Positions 16,873 to 26,463 of a DNA stretch of 64,000 nt are shown here, one piece after another. Origin of the DNA: UTCHB3 sp964531325 (GTDB lineage Bacteria > Bacteroidota > Ignavibacteria > Ignavibacteriales > Ignavibacteriaceae); assembly GCA_964531325.1 (NCBI GenBank), contig CAZHCW010000015.1, forward strand, positions 1 to 64,000, read 5' to 3'. The notes beneath the pieces are model-generated. The model was not told the DNA's origin. It made no database searches and saw only the letters and a program-made list of their open reading frames with translations. The position numbers and the translations under genes were made by a program. The stretch's first letter is position 1. Every line of letters begins with the position of its first letter.

Positions 16873-17619
16873 TTATTTAAATGTTACAGGAATTAGCATC
16901 TGCACTTTTACAGGTTTGCCGTCTTTTTTCCCGGGATTAAATTTTGTTCTTCTTACAGCAGACAATGCGGAATTATCACAGGCGGGATGAATCCCTTTTG
17001 TGAGTACCACTGAATTAACATTCCCCAATTCATCGATAAATGCGGTTATATACACCGTTCCGGAGATACCTGCATCCTTTGCAGCTTGTGGGAATATTGC
17101 CTTGCTTTGAATCGATTCAAATCCACCTATTGGCACCGGCATATACGGGACTGCGGTGTAATAGACATTATCTTTGGGCCCCTTGGCTTTCCCATCCTTC
17201 TCGGTGGTTTTTTTGTAAGTTTCTTTTTCCTTAAACTTTCCCTGTTTATCAAGAGTGAGAAGATCGCCTTTATCAATATCCTGGCTTTCCAATTTCACTT
17301 TTTCCTTTGGTGGAGCTAAGGTCACTTCAATTTCTTTATTTAATACCGGTTCGCTAACAGGAGTGTTTTTTTTATATTTTGGAAGTGTTTTAGTTTCCTG
17401 TTTTTGTGGCAGAGATTCCTCTTCTCTTTTATCTTGAAGTTCAACAACATCTTCTGCGTCAAGATATTCACTCTCTTTTGTAATAATTTTGGAAACTGAT
17501 TTACTGTAGGGGTAAAACTTAATGACAAATATTAATAACAACAGAACAAGAATCGAACTGACCTCGAGGGTAAACCTGTAATTTCTTTTAAGGTGGCTTG
17601 TCAAGCTTGTTGTCTGCAT
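16873..17619 (-). CDS. TonB-like energy transducer
   Basis: 248 residues. One membrane helix near residues 20-36 is followed by a Lys/Glu/Pro-rich spacer (about 45-150) and a TonB C-terminal domain from about 165. The domain shows FPQAAKDAGISGTVYITAFID, then a short linker and SALSAVRRTKFNPGKKDGKPV, the classic end of TonB. TonB proteins couple the ExbBD proton motor to outer-membrane receptors. No exbB, exbD or receptor gene is adjacent. It sits directly upstream of the TolC-like gene, so it may serve that operon or simply share its transcript. Confidence 0.88.
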   Translation of the reverse strand: MQTTSLTSHLKRNYRFTLEVSSILVLLLLIFVIKFYPYSKSVSKIITKESEYLDAEDVVELQDKREEESLPQKQETKTLPKYKKNTPVSEPVLNKEIEVTLAPPKEKVKLESQDIDKGDLLTLDKQGKFKEKETYKKTTEKDGKAKGPKDNVYYTAVPYMPVPIGGFESIQSKAIFPQAAKDAGISGTVYITAFIDELGNVNSVVLTKGIHPACDNSALSAVRRTKFNPGKKDGKPVKVQMLIPVTFK

Positions 17620-17654
17620 ATTAGATTAAAATAACTCGTTTAGTTGTTTATAAT

Positions 17655-18044
17655 TCACTTAAACAATTTAGGATAAGCCCGATTCAGAATAAATGCCAAA
17701 GCAAGTCCGAGTGCCGCTCCATTTATATCTGCCAGAATATCGTACCATTCAAAAAATCTTCCGGGTATCGGTATTTGATGCAACTCATCAAGTATTCCAT
17801 ACACAGAGGCAATAATAAAGGACTTCTGAAATACCCTGATTTCATTCAGAGTGTCAACTGATTTTAGTTTTAGGTAAGTAAATAAAAGAAAACTCAAAAC
17901 AGCATAACCTGCAAAATGATTTAGTTTATCCCCCGATGGCATATCAGGTAAATTATTTGAAGGAAGTGTTGTCCCAAGAAAAAGGATAACCCAATAAACC
18001 ACCAAAACCCAAAGTGCAACTTTTTGTTTATTAAACTTCTGCAT
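17655..18044 (-). CDS. VanZ-like membrane protein
   Basis: 129 residues with four predicted membrane helices. The pattern DKLNHFAGYAVLSFLLF, then YGILDELHQIPIPGR and WYDILADINGAALG is that of VanZ-like proteins (H-E-x2-Q region and DxxANxxG). The namesake gives low-level teicoplanin resistance; the general function is unknown. Its ATG overlaps the stop of the nnr gene by one base (TAATG). Confidence 0.85.
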   Translation of the reverse strand: MQKFNKQKVALWVLVVYWVILFLGTTLPSNNLPDMPSGDKLNHFAGYAVLSFLLFTYLKLKSVDTLNEIRVFQKSFIIASVYGILDELHQIPIPGRFFEWYDILADINGAALGLALAFILNRAYPKLFK

Positions 18045-19639
18045 TAGTCTCCGTCAATTTTTTTTAGAGCCGCAGGTAAATTTTGAATTATTGCCGAAGC
18101 TGATACAGCAAGGGGTGAAAGCTCAGTAACCAACATTAAAGCCGATACATTGTAAGTATGGATAGCATCAGAAATTCTTTGAATAAAAACTTCTACAGTA
18201 CCCCTGTGACCTTCCTTTATCAGATCAATAATAGATTCCACATCAAGTTGCGGAATCACCATAATCTGCGAAAGGATTGAGGCTATCACTCCTGCGAGCC
18301 CGTCTCCTGTGCCAAATTTTGCCATTGAGTCGTGACCGGAGTCAAGAATATAATTAACTCCGGATCTGTGGCATATAAAGATACAAGCGTGTTTTAGCAC
18401 TAAAATACAACCTGTTTCCTGTGCAAAATCCTGTGCCGCACTGAAAATGTCCTCTTCAATTATCTCAAGTGGTTTCCCTAATATTTGTGCAAACTCTCCG
18501 GTGTGTGGAAGCAGAATCTTCCCCTGAAGATCATACTTTTTGTAATTGCCATTATGAAGTGGAGCAAGTGCATCTGCATCGAGAATAACTAATTTATTAT
18601 CTATTGCGAGAATTTTGTCCAATGCGATTGTTGTCTCCGGCGATCTGCCCAGGCCGGGACCAACTAAGAGGACATCCTTTTTTTCAAGTTCATCCATCAA
18701 TGCCCTTAGAGTCTCGGCATTAAAATTTGCAGAGAACTCGTGGATCACTGCTTCAGGAACTCTGTTTAATGTAACAGAGGCACCTTTTCCGGATGTAAAT
18801 AATATGGGTGATCCGGAACCGGTGGTGAAGGCAGCCTGATAAACAAGAGCAGCTGCACCCGGATAACGATCTGATCCAGCGACTAAAACAGGACCACCGG
18901 CAGAATATTTGTTGACACTTCGTTTTTTATTGGGCCTGATGCTCATCATTTCATTTAACTCATAGAGACCCCAGGGATTTTCGATTTGCGAGGGTATATT
19001 TTGAATGCCGATGTATCCATAATGGAGGATCCCACGGTTATCGAGTCCTTTACCATAGAAGTAACCTCTCTTATAAGCACCCAAAGCAACTGTATAATTT
19101 GCATTGAAGATAATTCCGCCACCACCTGTGTCAGGGTTCAATCCCGTAGGAATATCAATTGCAATTTTAATGCCGGCAGCGTCATTCATCGCCATTACAA
19201 TTTCATCGTAAGGTTGGCGTAACTCCCCTTTCGTTCCGGTACCAAGAATTGCATCAACAATAACATCTTGTGAACCAACTATTTCACTCAGTTGATCTGT
19301 ATTCAAATATTGGAATATTAAAATTCCCTCTTGTAATTCACTTATTATTTCAAAGAAATATTGTGAATCCTCTGTATAATCTTCAATCTCACCGATGAAT
19401 ACCACAGTAACATTATATCGCATATCTCTTAAATGACGGGCAGCTACAAAACCATCACCACCATTATTCCCCTTTCCACATACTATCGCAACATTCATCC
19501 CGACATCATCAAGAGAATTGATAAATTCGGCAACACTCCTGCCGGCATTTTCCATGAGCAGCATGCTGTCGAATCCAATATCCTCAATATAACTTCTATC
19601 AAGCTCTGAAACCTGAGCTGCCGTTAAAACTGCTTTCAT
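18044..19639 (-). CDS. nnr: Bifunctional NAD(P)HX epimerase/dehydratase
   Basis: 531 residues with two domains. The N-terminal YjeF epimerase domain shows GKGNNGGDGFVAARHL, VDAILGTGTKGELRQPY and AIDIPTGLNPDTG. The C-terminal ribokinase-like dehydratase domain has LVGPGLGRS, LPHTGEFAQILG and KFGTGDGLAGVIAS, the ADP-binding motif. Together they repair hydrated NADH and NADPH in the cytoplasm. The dehydratase motif reads KFGTGDGLAG where GGTGDVLAG is usual, but the key GxGDxLAG residues remain. It heads the leftward run that continues into vanZ-like and tonB-like genes. Confidence 0.93.
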   Translation of the reverse strand: MKAVLTAAQVSELDRSYIEDIGFDSMLLMENAGRSVAEFINSLDDVGMNVAIVCGKGNNGGDGFVAARHLRDMRYNVTVVFIGEIEDYTEDSQYFFEIISELQEGILIFQYLNTDQLSEIVGSQDVIVDAILGTGTKGELRQPYDEIVMAMNDAAGIKIAIDIPTGLNPDTGGGGIIFNANYTVALGAYKRGYFYGKGLDNRGILHYGYIGIQNIPSQIENPWGLYELNEMMSIRPNKKRSVNKYSAGGPVLVAGSDRYPGAAALVYQAAFTTGSGSPILFTSGKGASVTLNRVPEAVIHEFSANFNAETLRALMDELEKKDVLLVGPGLGRSPETTIALDKILAIDNKLVILDADALAPLHNGNYKKYDLQGKILLPHTGEFAQILGKPLEIIEEDIFSAAQDFAQETGCILVLKHACIFICHRSGVNYILDSGHDSMAKFGTGDGLAGVIASILSQIMVIPQLDVESIIDLIKEGHRGTVEVFIQRISDAIHTYNVSALMLVTELSPLAVSASAIIQNLPAALKKIDGD

Positions 19640-19671
19640 TTTCGCTCCTTGTGAAACGGTTTAAAGCAAAA

Positions 19672-19725
19672 AAGCTGTACAGTGAGTCAATCGGAAAAAC
19701 TAATTCCTGACTCCCGGTACAGCTT
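19672..19725 (-). terminator. Long segmented terminator hairpin after nuoN
   Basis: Three nested stems occur: 19672-19680 with 19717-19725 (9 bp), 19684-19689 with 19708-19713 (6 bp) and 19693-19696 with 19704-19707 (4 bp), separated by short 3-base internal loops. On the minus strand the outer stem is followed by TTTTTT, so it ends the nuo transcript coming from the right. Confidence 0.85.
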
Positions 19726-19739
19726 GTAAATCTTCGTTA

Positions 19740-21167
19740 TTAAAATTTCGAGATAAGGTTTATTACTGATCCCGGAAGAATTCCCATCACTACGATAAGT
19801 ATGGCTGATACGATTATTCCAATCATAGCTGAATTTGAATTAATAATTTCAAGCTTTGATTCATCTTTACCAAAATACATCACAACAATCAGTCTTATGT
19901 AGAAATAAACACTTATAACAGATGATAAAATTCCAACAAGAGCAAGCCAAACCAAATCAGCTTTAATTGCCGCAATAAACACATAATATTTACCAAAGAA
20001 TCCTGCAAACGGAGGAATCCCCGAGAGGGCAAACATGAATATAGCAAGCAAAGCTGCCAATAGTGGATATTTGGTACCCAGGCCGCTATAATCTTTAATA
20101 GTCAGGTTATTCTCTTCTTTATCCTCAATCAGGGAAATGATTCCAAATGCACCAAGGTTCATGAATGTGTAGGCTGCAAGATAAAAGATCATTCCATCGA
20201 TACCTTCTTTATTCCCCGCTGCCAAACCAATAAGAATATAACCGGCGTGTGCAATTGATGAATAAGCAAGCATGCGTTTAATGTCTGTCTGGAGTATTGC
20301 AGTGATACTTCCATAAAGCATCGAGAGAGTTGCAAACAACGCTATCATTGGCGTTAAAATATCAACCGACCTTTCCTTCGAAAATGCCGGTGAGATAACA
20401 AGTATTAATGCGGCAAATGCTGCCGTCTTCCCACCTGTTGACATCAAAGCAGTGGTGGTGGTTGGTGCGCCCTGATAAACATCCGGCACCCACATATGAA
20501 ATGGAACTGCGGCAATTTTAAATGCAAACCCGATGAAGAAAAGGGTTAAACCAATTATTCCCAGAATGTTAGTCTGCTCAAAAGCAAATGTCTCATACAA
20601 TTTGGTTATGTTCAGAGTATGCGTTGCACCGTAGAGTAAACCAAGCCCGTAAACGATAAATCCGGTAGCGAAAGAACCCAAAAGGAAATATTTAAGCGCA
20701 GCTTCAGTTGAAAAAGGTCTTTTCCGTGCAAAACCGGCAAGAATATAAAAACATAACGACATCTGCTCCAACCCGATGAATACCATCACAAGATCGCGCG
20801 CACTTGCAATCAACATCATGCCAAGAACGGCAGATTGTACGAGTATGTAAAATTCACCCTGGTAAATGTTTGTCTTTTTTAGATAATCGACAGTAAGAAG
20901 ACCAACTATCGCCGCACCAAAATTGAAGATAAAGTAAAAAATATTTACCTGACCTCCAGTTGCAAGCATTCCGTTAAAAAATACCCCTTGATTGCCAACT
21001 GATAAAAGTGACTGGTATGCAATAACCAGAAAACTAATAATCGTTAACCAGGGAAGTATCTTGCCGGCATTCTTTACATACATCTCTATCACAAGAGAAA
21101 CCAGAATAACCGCAGCTAAAATAACCAACGGCAGATAGTTTGAAATGTCCGAAATGTTAAAATCCAT
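19740..21167 (-). CDS. nuoN: NADH-quinone oxidoreductase subunit N
   Basis: 475 residues with about fourteen membrane helices, one of the three antiporter-like proton-pumping subunits of complex I. Diagnostic segments include YFLLGSFATGFIVYGLGLLYG, FKIAAVPFHMWVPDVYQGAP (the conserved Lys and His/Trp region) and MLAYSSIAHAGYILIGL. It is the last gene of the nuoJ-K-L-M run, but is separated from nuoM by an antiporter-like gene and a small unknown gene. Confidence 0.95.
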   Translation of the reverse strand: MDFNISDISNYLPLVILAAVILVSLVIEMYVKNAGKILPWLTIISFLVIAYQSLLSVGNQGVFFNGMLATGGQVNIFYFIFNFGAAIVGLLTVDYLKKTNIYQGEFYILVQSAVLGMMLIASARDLVMVFIGLEQMSLCFYILAGFARKRPFSTEAALKYFLLGSFATGFIVYGLGLLYGATHTLNITKLYETFAFEQTNILGIIGLTLFFIGFAFKIAAVPFHMWVPDVYQGAPTTTTALMSTGGKTAAFAALILVISPAFSKERSVDILTPMIALFATLSMLYGSITAILQTDIKRMLAYSSIAHAGYILIGLAAGNKEGIDGMIFYLAAYTFMNLGAFGIISLIEDKEENNLTIKDYSGLGTKYPLLAALLAIFMFALSGIPPFAGFFGKYYVFIAAIKADLVWLALVGILSSVISVYFYIRLIVVMYFGKDESKLEIINSNSAMIGIIVSAILIVVMGILPGSVINLISKF

Positions 21168-21169
21168 AC

Positions 21170-21532
21170 CTACTCTATAAATAAAATGTCGTGTTCAGTT
21201 TCTTCAATTGTTGCTTCATGTGTATCGGTTTTATACACAGCTATTTTTTTGTGTTTGGTGACATCAAAAATGTTGTCGTCTTTTTCAACTACAATTATTT
21301 TAATATTTTCATACTCCGATAATGTTTCCCGAAGAGCGTTATATTCAAGGAAATAGAGACTTGTATAATAATCCTCTTCCACAATATTTATCCCTTTTGA
21401 GCTCGGAGAAAAATCAGTAATGATGTCTTTCTCAACAATAACCTTCAGGAATCTTCCTTTAAACGGGAGTATTAACCTGTTCCCGTAAAGGAATCCACTT
21501 TTCTTTTGATCAATACACTCTTGAATGGTCAT
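21170..21532 (-). CDS. Hypothetical 120-residue protein inside the nuo cluster
   Basis: I do not recognise this family. The protein has no signal peptide or membrane helix and so should be cytoplasmic. It begins with a short helix followed by beta-prone stretches (LILPFKGRFLKVIVEKD, KIIVVEKDDNIFDV) and an acidic end (ETEHDILFIE). It is packed 2 bases before nuoN and 2 bases after the antiporter-like gene, so it is translated as part of the complex I transcript. A role linked to the antiporter or to complex I assembly is possible but only by position. Confidence 0.75.
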   Translation of the reverse strand: MTIQECIDQKKSGFLYGNRLILPFKGRFLKVIVEKDIITDFSPSSKGINIVEEDYYTSLYFLEYNALRETLSEYENIKIIVVEKDDNIFDVTKHKKIAVYKTDTHEATIEETEHDILFIE

Positions 21533-21534
21533 CT

Positions 21535-22992
21535 TTAACCTCTAAAAAAGAAGAACCAGATTATTGCATAAACAGGCAACAAAATGGGTAGTGAATATTT
21601 GATTATGTATTCAATAAATGTTGGCACTCTTACACCGGCACTTTCGGCAATCGATTTAACCATAAAATTGGGACCGTTCCCTATATATGTCATCGCACCA
21701 AAAAATACTGCGCCCACTGAAATTGCAGCCAGATACTGCACCGCATCTGGATTCTGCAAAAACAACTGTGTTTGCGCTGCTCCTCCATTAAGATCAAAAC
21801 CAAATTTCCCCATTGCTGCACTCATAAAATTAAGGTATGTAGGAGCATTGTCGAGAAAAGATGATAGTGCACCCGTTGCCCAATAAAACAATGAACTTGT
21901 AAAAACATCACTGTTTTCTTTTGCCAGATCAGCAATCAGCCTTAAGGCGGGTATCATTGTAAAGAATATCCCTACAAAAAGATATGCCACCTCCTTTATT
22001 GGCCCAAAGGTAAACTCGTTTGCCTTTAAGATACTTATATCTGCAGTTTTAAATGCTACAAACACTACACCAAACATGATAATCTCTCTGATACCAACAG
22101 GCAATGGATCAAGACTTGGCACCCATGACATCACTGCAGGATCAAGAAATACCGCCCCAATTATGATTGCAAGATATCCAAGATTTTTTAATCCCTTAAA
22201 CTCTATTTTACCCGAATATTCCTGATCTTCTTTTGCTCCCGCTTTATTATTCATGTCGAGCATAAAAAATATTGCAAGAATTAAAGCAATCGCAATTATC
22301 CACAGCAGCCAGACATGCTCAATAACCCAAAAGAATGGAACACCTTTTAAAAAGCCTAAAAACAGTGGTGGATCACCAATTGGTGTTAAAGCACCCCCGG
22401 CATTACTAACCACAAATATAAAAAATATGATGTGGTATGGCTTAATCCTCTCTTTATTCATCCTCATAAACGGTCTTATGAGCAGCATCGAAGCACCGGT
22501 TGTTCCAATCACATTCGATATCGCTGCTCCAAAAAGCAAAAACAATGTATTTACGAGTGGAGTCGCTTTTTTATCAACTTTTATTAGAATACCACCACTG
22601 GCAACAAATAATGAACTTAAAAGTGCTATGAATGAGAGATACTCAACCAATGTATGTTTAAGACTCACAAAATCATTTAAGATTGCAGCATAATAAGTTG
22701 CCACTATCAAGCCAAGAAATATGGCTATCCTGTGGTAGTTGTGCTCCCAGAAATGTTGGAAGAACAACGGGGCTATTGCTATCAATAAAAGCAGAAGCAA
22801 AAAAGGGATTACCATGAACGGCGACGGTGACGCTGTGTGGTGAGTCGACTCAGTTGTTGCATTGTCATTATGTGAAAGAACTTCTCCTTGTGTAACACTT
22901 TTTACAGTGTTTGTCGAATCCGGTCTTGCATCGCTGTTTAATAATATAAACAGGCTAAAAAAGGCTACGAGAAATAGAGTTGAACGCCTCAT
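21535..22992 (-). CDS. Na+/H+ antiporter-like membrane protein (NhaD/ArsB-CitT superfamily) within nuo operon
   Basis: 485 residues with about twelve membrane segments after a signal-like helix and a hydrophilic stretch (about 22-58). SNVIGTTGASMLLIRPFMRMN and SNAGGALTPIGDPPLFLGFL are hallmark segments of the ion transporter superfamily that includes NhaD sodium/proton antiporters and ArsB. The second half repeats the pattern (ALSSFLDNAPTYLNFM, GAMTYIGNGPNFMVKS). It lies 4 bases after nuoM, so it is probably co-expressed with complex I. Sodium/proton exchange is the likeliest function, though the ion is unproven. Confidence 0.85.
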   Translation of the reverse strand: MRRSTLFLVAFFSLFILLNSDARPDSTNTVKSVTQGEVLSHNDNATTESTHHTASPSPFMVIPFLLLLLLIAIAPLFFQHFWEHNYHRIAIFLGLIVATYYAAILNDFVSLKHTLVEYLSFIALLSSLFVASGGILIKVDKKATPLVNTLFLLFGAAISNVIGTTGASMLLIRPFMRMNKERIKPYHIIFFIFVVSNAGGALTPIGDPPLFLGFLKGVPFFWVIEHVWLLWIIAIALILAIFFMLDMNNKAGAKEDQEYSGKIEFKGLKNLGYLAIIIGAVFLDPAVMSWVPSLDPLPVGIREIIMFGVVFVAFKTADISILKANEFTFGPIKEVAYLFVGIFFTMIPALRLIADLAKENSDVFTSSLFYWATGALSSFLDNAPTYLNFMSAAMGKFGFDLNGGAAQTQLFLQNPDAVQYLAAISVGAVFFGAMTYIGNGPNFMVKSIAESAGVRVPTFIEYIIKYSLPILLPVYAIIWFFFFRG

Positions 22993-22996
22993 GAAT

Positions 22997-24499
22997 TTAT
23001 TTTGCGAGTGCCCCCATCACGGTGGTTACTATATTTGATGAGAAGGCTTCACTTAACCTTAAGAAAGTTGAGGGATAAATACCTATCCAAACGATGAATA
23101 ACATAAATGGAACGAGAGTTATCATCTCTCGTGTGTTCAGATCGGTTAATAAATTCATCTTTTCATTTTTAACTGTTTCCAAACAAACTCTTTGGTACAT
23201 CCAAAGGAGATAAACGGCAGCAAAGATTACTCCTGTTGCTGCGAAGATCGTATAATAAGGGCTTCCCAGAAGTGGTGACTTAAATGATCCCACCAGAATT
23301 AAAAACTCACCAACAAATCCGTTTAATCCGGGAACACCGATCGACGATAAAGAAACTATCAATAATATCGTTGCATAAAGCGGGACGATTTTAGCAATTC
23401 CCCCATAATCCGCGATCTCTCGGGTATGGGTTCTTTCATAAATATATCCCACCAAAAGGAACAAAGCTCCTGTTGATAATCCATGATTAACCATTTGGAT
23501 AATGGCACCTTGCATCGATTCAACAGTCAATCCAAAAATACCCAGAACCACAAATCCAAGGTGAGAAACCGAGGAATAAGCCACAAGTTTTTTCATATCC
23601 TTCTGAACCATTGCAACAAGCGCACCATAGATGATCCCTATGACAGCAAGTATCGAAATGATAGATGCATACTCTCTTACACCCTCCGGGAAAAGCGGTA
23701 GATTAAAACGAATCAAACCGTAGGTTCCCATTTTCAGTAGAACACCGGCAAGTATAACAGAACCCGCCGTGGGTGCCTCAACATGTGCATCCGGCAACCA
23801 TGTATGAAGTGGAAACAGTGGTACTTTTATCGCAAAACTTATTGCAAATGCTAAAAACAGCCAATTCTGTTTTGAAGGTTCAAGAGCCGGACCCTGTTTA
23901 TAAAGTTCCAAAAGATCAGTTGTAAAAGCTGTACCCGAGTTTGCGAGCCAAATGATGGCAACAAGCATCAGCAGTGAGCCTGCCATGGTATAGATAAAAA
24001 ACTTGACGGATGCATAAATTCTGTTTTTTCCACCCCAAATTCCGATAATAAAATACATCGGAATGAGCATCGCTTCCCAAAAAATGTAAAACAGGAAGAG
24101 ATCGAGAGAAAGAAAAACTCCAAGCATCCCTGCTTCAAGCATCAACATGAAGAATGTAAACTCTTTTACTTTTATATCGATACTCGACCAGGTGGAAAGA
24201 AGAGCCAACGGGGTCATGAATGTTGTTAGAAGTACTAATAGAATCGACATTCCATCAATACCAACATGATAATAAATCCCGAGACCTTTTACCCATTCGA
24301 TTTTCTGCGTAAACTGAAAATTTGCATTTGCAGGGTCGAATGAAAAATAGAGGAACATCGATACAATAAATATAATCACCGAGATTGCCAGACCCACTAT
24401 TCTGGTTAATTGATGATTCTCCCTGGGTAACATCAAAACCAAAAGTGACCCGACAATGGGCAGAAGTAAAAGTAGTGTTAAGATAAAGCTATTTTCCAT
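22997..24499 (-). CDS. nuoM: NADH-quinone oxidoreductase subunit M
   Basis: 500 residues and about fourteen membrane helices. IYHVGIDGMSILLVLLTTFM, FWEAMLIPMYFIIGIWGG (with the essential Glu) and KVPLFPLHTWLPDAHVEAPT (with the conserved Lys) are characteristic of NuoM. It ends immediately before the nuoL-side reading frame and starts one base after nuoL stops, indicating tight coupling. It is a proton-translocating subunit of the complex I membrane arm. Confidence 0.96.
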   Translation of the reverse strand: MENSFILTLLLLLPIVGSLLVLMLPRENHQLTRIVGLAISVIIFIVSMFLYFSFDPANANFQFTQKIEWVKGLGIYYHVGIDGMSILLVLLTTFMTPLALLSTWSSIDIKVKEFTFFMLMLEAGMLGVFLSLDLFLFYIFWEAMLIPMYFIIGIWGGKNRIYASVKFFIYTMAGSLLMLVAIIWLANSGTAFTTDLLELYKQGPALEPSKQNWLFLAFAISFAIKVPLFPLHTWLPDAHVEAPTAGSVILAGVLLKMGTYGLIRFNLPLFPEGVREYASIISILAVIGIIYGALVAMVQKDMKKLVAYSSVSHLGFVVLGIFGLTVESMQGAIIQMVNHGLSTGALFLLVGYIYERTHTREIADYGGIAKIVPLYATILLIVSLSSIGVPGLNGFVGEFLILVGSFKSPLLGSPYYTIFAATGVIFAAVYLLWMYQRVCLETVKNEKMNLLTDLNTREMITLVPFMLFIVWIGIYPSTFLRLSEAFSSNIVTTVMGALAK

Positions 24500-26440
24500 T
24501 TAGAAACTCAAAATAATCCAGAATAAAGTCCCAACAATTGCAATCATCATTACAGCGGCATAAAATTGAGTTATGCCGGTTTGAAATTGTCTTGCATATT
24601 TTGATGCAAAACCGATAATCTTTGCAGTTCCGTTAACAGCACCATCAATCATTTTTGCATCGGTGAAACGATACAAAAATGTATCGGAAACTGCCATGAT
24701 TGGTTTCAAGACAACTTTTTCATAAAACTCGTCAACATAATATTTGTTGAATAAAGTTTTATAAAGCCCCTTAAATGAGTTTGCAACAGTGGTTGCAATC
24801 TCAGGTTTGTTCAAATAGATATGTCTGGCAAGCATGATGGCTGCCACAGCTCCAACAACAGATGCACCCATAAGAAGATACTCTTCCAGATGCGAATGCA
24901 TTGCTCCACCTGCGAGTTTTCTTGTTGCATCTTTAAACACCGGTGCAAGCCAGTTCTCAAAAAGATTTCCATGTTCGCCAACAAATACTTTTGGCAACCC
25001 TATAAAGCCACCAATAATCGACAATACCGCAAGTATCATCAATGGAATTGTCATTATTGAAGGTGATTCGTGAGGATGAACATGATGATGATCAAACCTC
25101 TCCTTCCCTTCAAAAGTAAGAGTGAGAAGTCTGAACATGTAAAATGCAGTCATCAAAGCAGTTAAAGCTCCGATAATCCAAAAAACCACTCCCCCATTGG
25201 CATAAGCCATCCAAAGGATTTCATCCTTCGAAAAGAATCCTGATAGGGGTGGAATTCCTGAAATGGCAACAGCTCCAATTGCAAATGTCAAAAATGTTTT
25301 TGGCATATATTTTTTGAGCCCGCCATAATTCCGGATATCCTGTTCTTCATGCATTCCGTGTATTACAGAACCGGCGCCAAGGAATAAAAGGGCTTTAAAG
25401 AAAGCGTGGGTCATTACATGAAAGATACCGGCGGAAAATGCACCTACCCCGAGAGCCAGAAACATATATCCAAGTTGACTTACGGTTGAGTATGCCAACA
25501 CTTTTTTAATGTCGTTCTGAACCAGACCAATTGTTGCAGCAAAAAATGCAGTGAGCAGACCAATAACAGCAACAATCATCATTGCAGTTGGTGCCATTGC
25601 AAAAATAACCGATGTTCTTGCCACAAGGTAGATACCGGCTGTAACCATCGTAGCAGCATGGATAAGGGCTGATACCGGGGTAGGACCCGCCATTGCATCC
25701 GGCAACCAGACATATAATGGAATTTGCGCCGACTTTCCTGTAGCACCGATAAAAAGGAAAATGGCTATGGCTTCAAATGCCCAGGAAGGTATTCCTGAAT
25801 TGGCTACGAATGGAAGAACCTCACTAAAATTCAGGCTTCCAAAATAGTAGAATATAAAAAACATCCCGACTAAAAATCCAAAATCACCTATTCTGTTAAC
25901 CACAAATGCCTTTTTGGAGGCATCTGCCACTGTTCCCTTTTCAAACTTGCGATCGTAGTAAAATCCGATAAGAAGATATGAACAGAGCCCAACCCCCTCC
26001 CATCCAAGGAACATCAGAACAAAATTGTCTGCAAGCACAAGGTTCATCATCGCTACAATAAAAAGGTTCAAATAAGCGAAAAAACGCCAAAAACCTTTAT
26101 CACCATGCATGTACCCGATCGAGTAAACATGGATAATAAACCCGACTCCGGTAACTATAAGCGACATTGTTAATGAAAGTTGATCTACCTGATAACTGAA
26201 AGCAGTGTTAATCCCACCGGCTTGTATCCAGGTAAACCACTCAACTATGCGACTCCGTTTCTCAGCAGGCAGTCCAAGTGTTTCAAAAAATGAAAAAGCG
26301 ACCACAACAAAAGCAAGTCCAACCATCCCGGCTCCAATGGAACCAATGATCTTCTCGTTTTTTATCAGTCTTCCAAATAACCCGTTAATCAAAAAACCGA
26401 TCAATGGGAACAGTACAGCTAAATAAATGTATTCTGTCAT
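24500..26440 (-). CDS. nuoL: NADH-quinone oxidoreductase subunit L
   Basis: 646 residues, the largest antiporter-like subunit of complex I. FSYQVDQLSLTMSLIVTGVG, LGWEGVGLCSYLLIGFYY, KSAQIPLYVWLPDAMAGPTP and ALIHAATMVTAGIYL are typical. The C-terminal region (KYYVDEFYEKVVLKPI) precedes the long lateral helix and a final membrane anchor. It is preceded 23 bases upstream by nuoK in the same transcript. Confidence 0.96.
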   Translation of the reverse strand: MTEYIYLAVLFPLIGFLINGLFGRLIKNEKIIGSIGAGMVGLAFVVVAFSFFETLGLPAEKRSRIVEWFTWIQAGGINTAFSYQVDQLSLTMSLIVTGVGFIIHVYSIGYMHGDKGFWRFFAYLNLFIVAMMNLVLADNFVLMFLGWEGVGLCSYLLIGFYYDRKFEKGTVADASKKAFVVNRIGDFGFLVGMFFIFYYFGSLNFSEVLPFVANSGIPSWAFEAIAIFLFIGATGKSAQIPLYVWLPDAMAGPTPVSALIHAATMVTAGIYLVARTSVIFAMAPTAMMIVAVIGLLTAFFAATIGLVQNDIKKVLAYSTVSQLGYMFLALGVGAFSAGIFHVMTHAFFKALLFLGAGSVIHGMHEEQDIRNYGGLKKYMPKTFLTFAIGAVAISGIPPLSGFFSKDEILWMAYANGGVVFWIIGALTALMTAFYMFRLLTLTFEGKERFDHHHVHPHESPSIMTIPLMILAVLSIIGGFIGLPKVFVGEHGNLFENWLAPVFKDATRKLAGGAMHSHLEEYLLMGASVVGAVAAIMLARHIYLNKPEIATTVANSFKGLYKTLFNKYYVDEFYEKVVLKPIMAVSDTFLYRFTDAKMIDGAVNGTAKIIGFASKYARQFQTGITQFYAAVMMIAIVGTLFWIILSF

Positions 26441-26463
26441 AGTATGTGTGATATTTTAGTAGG

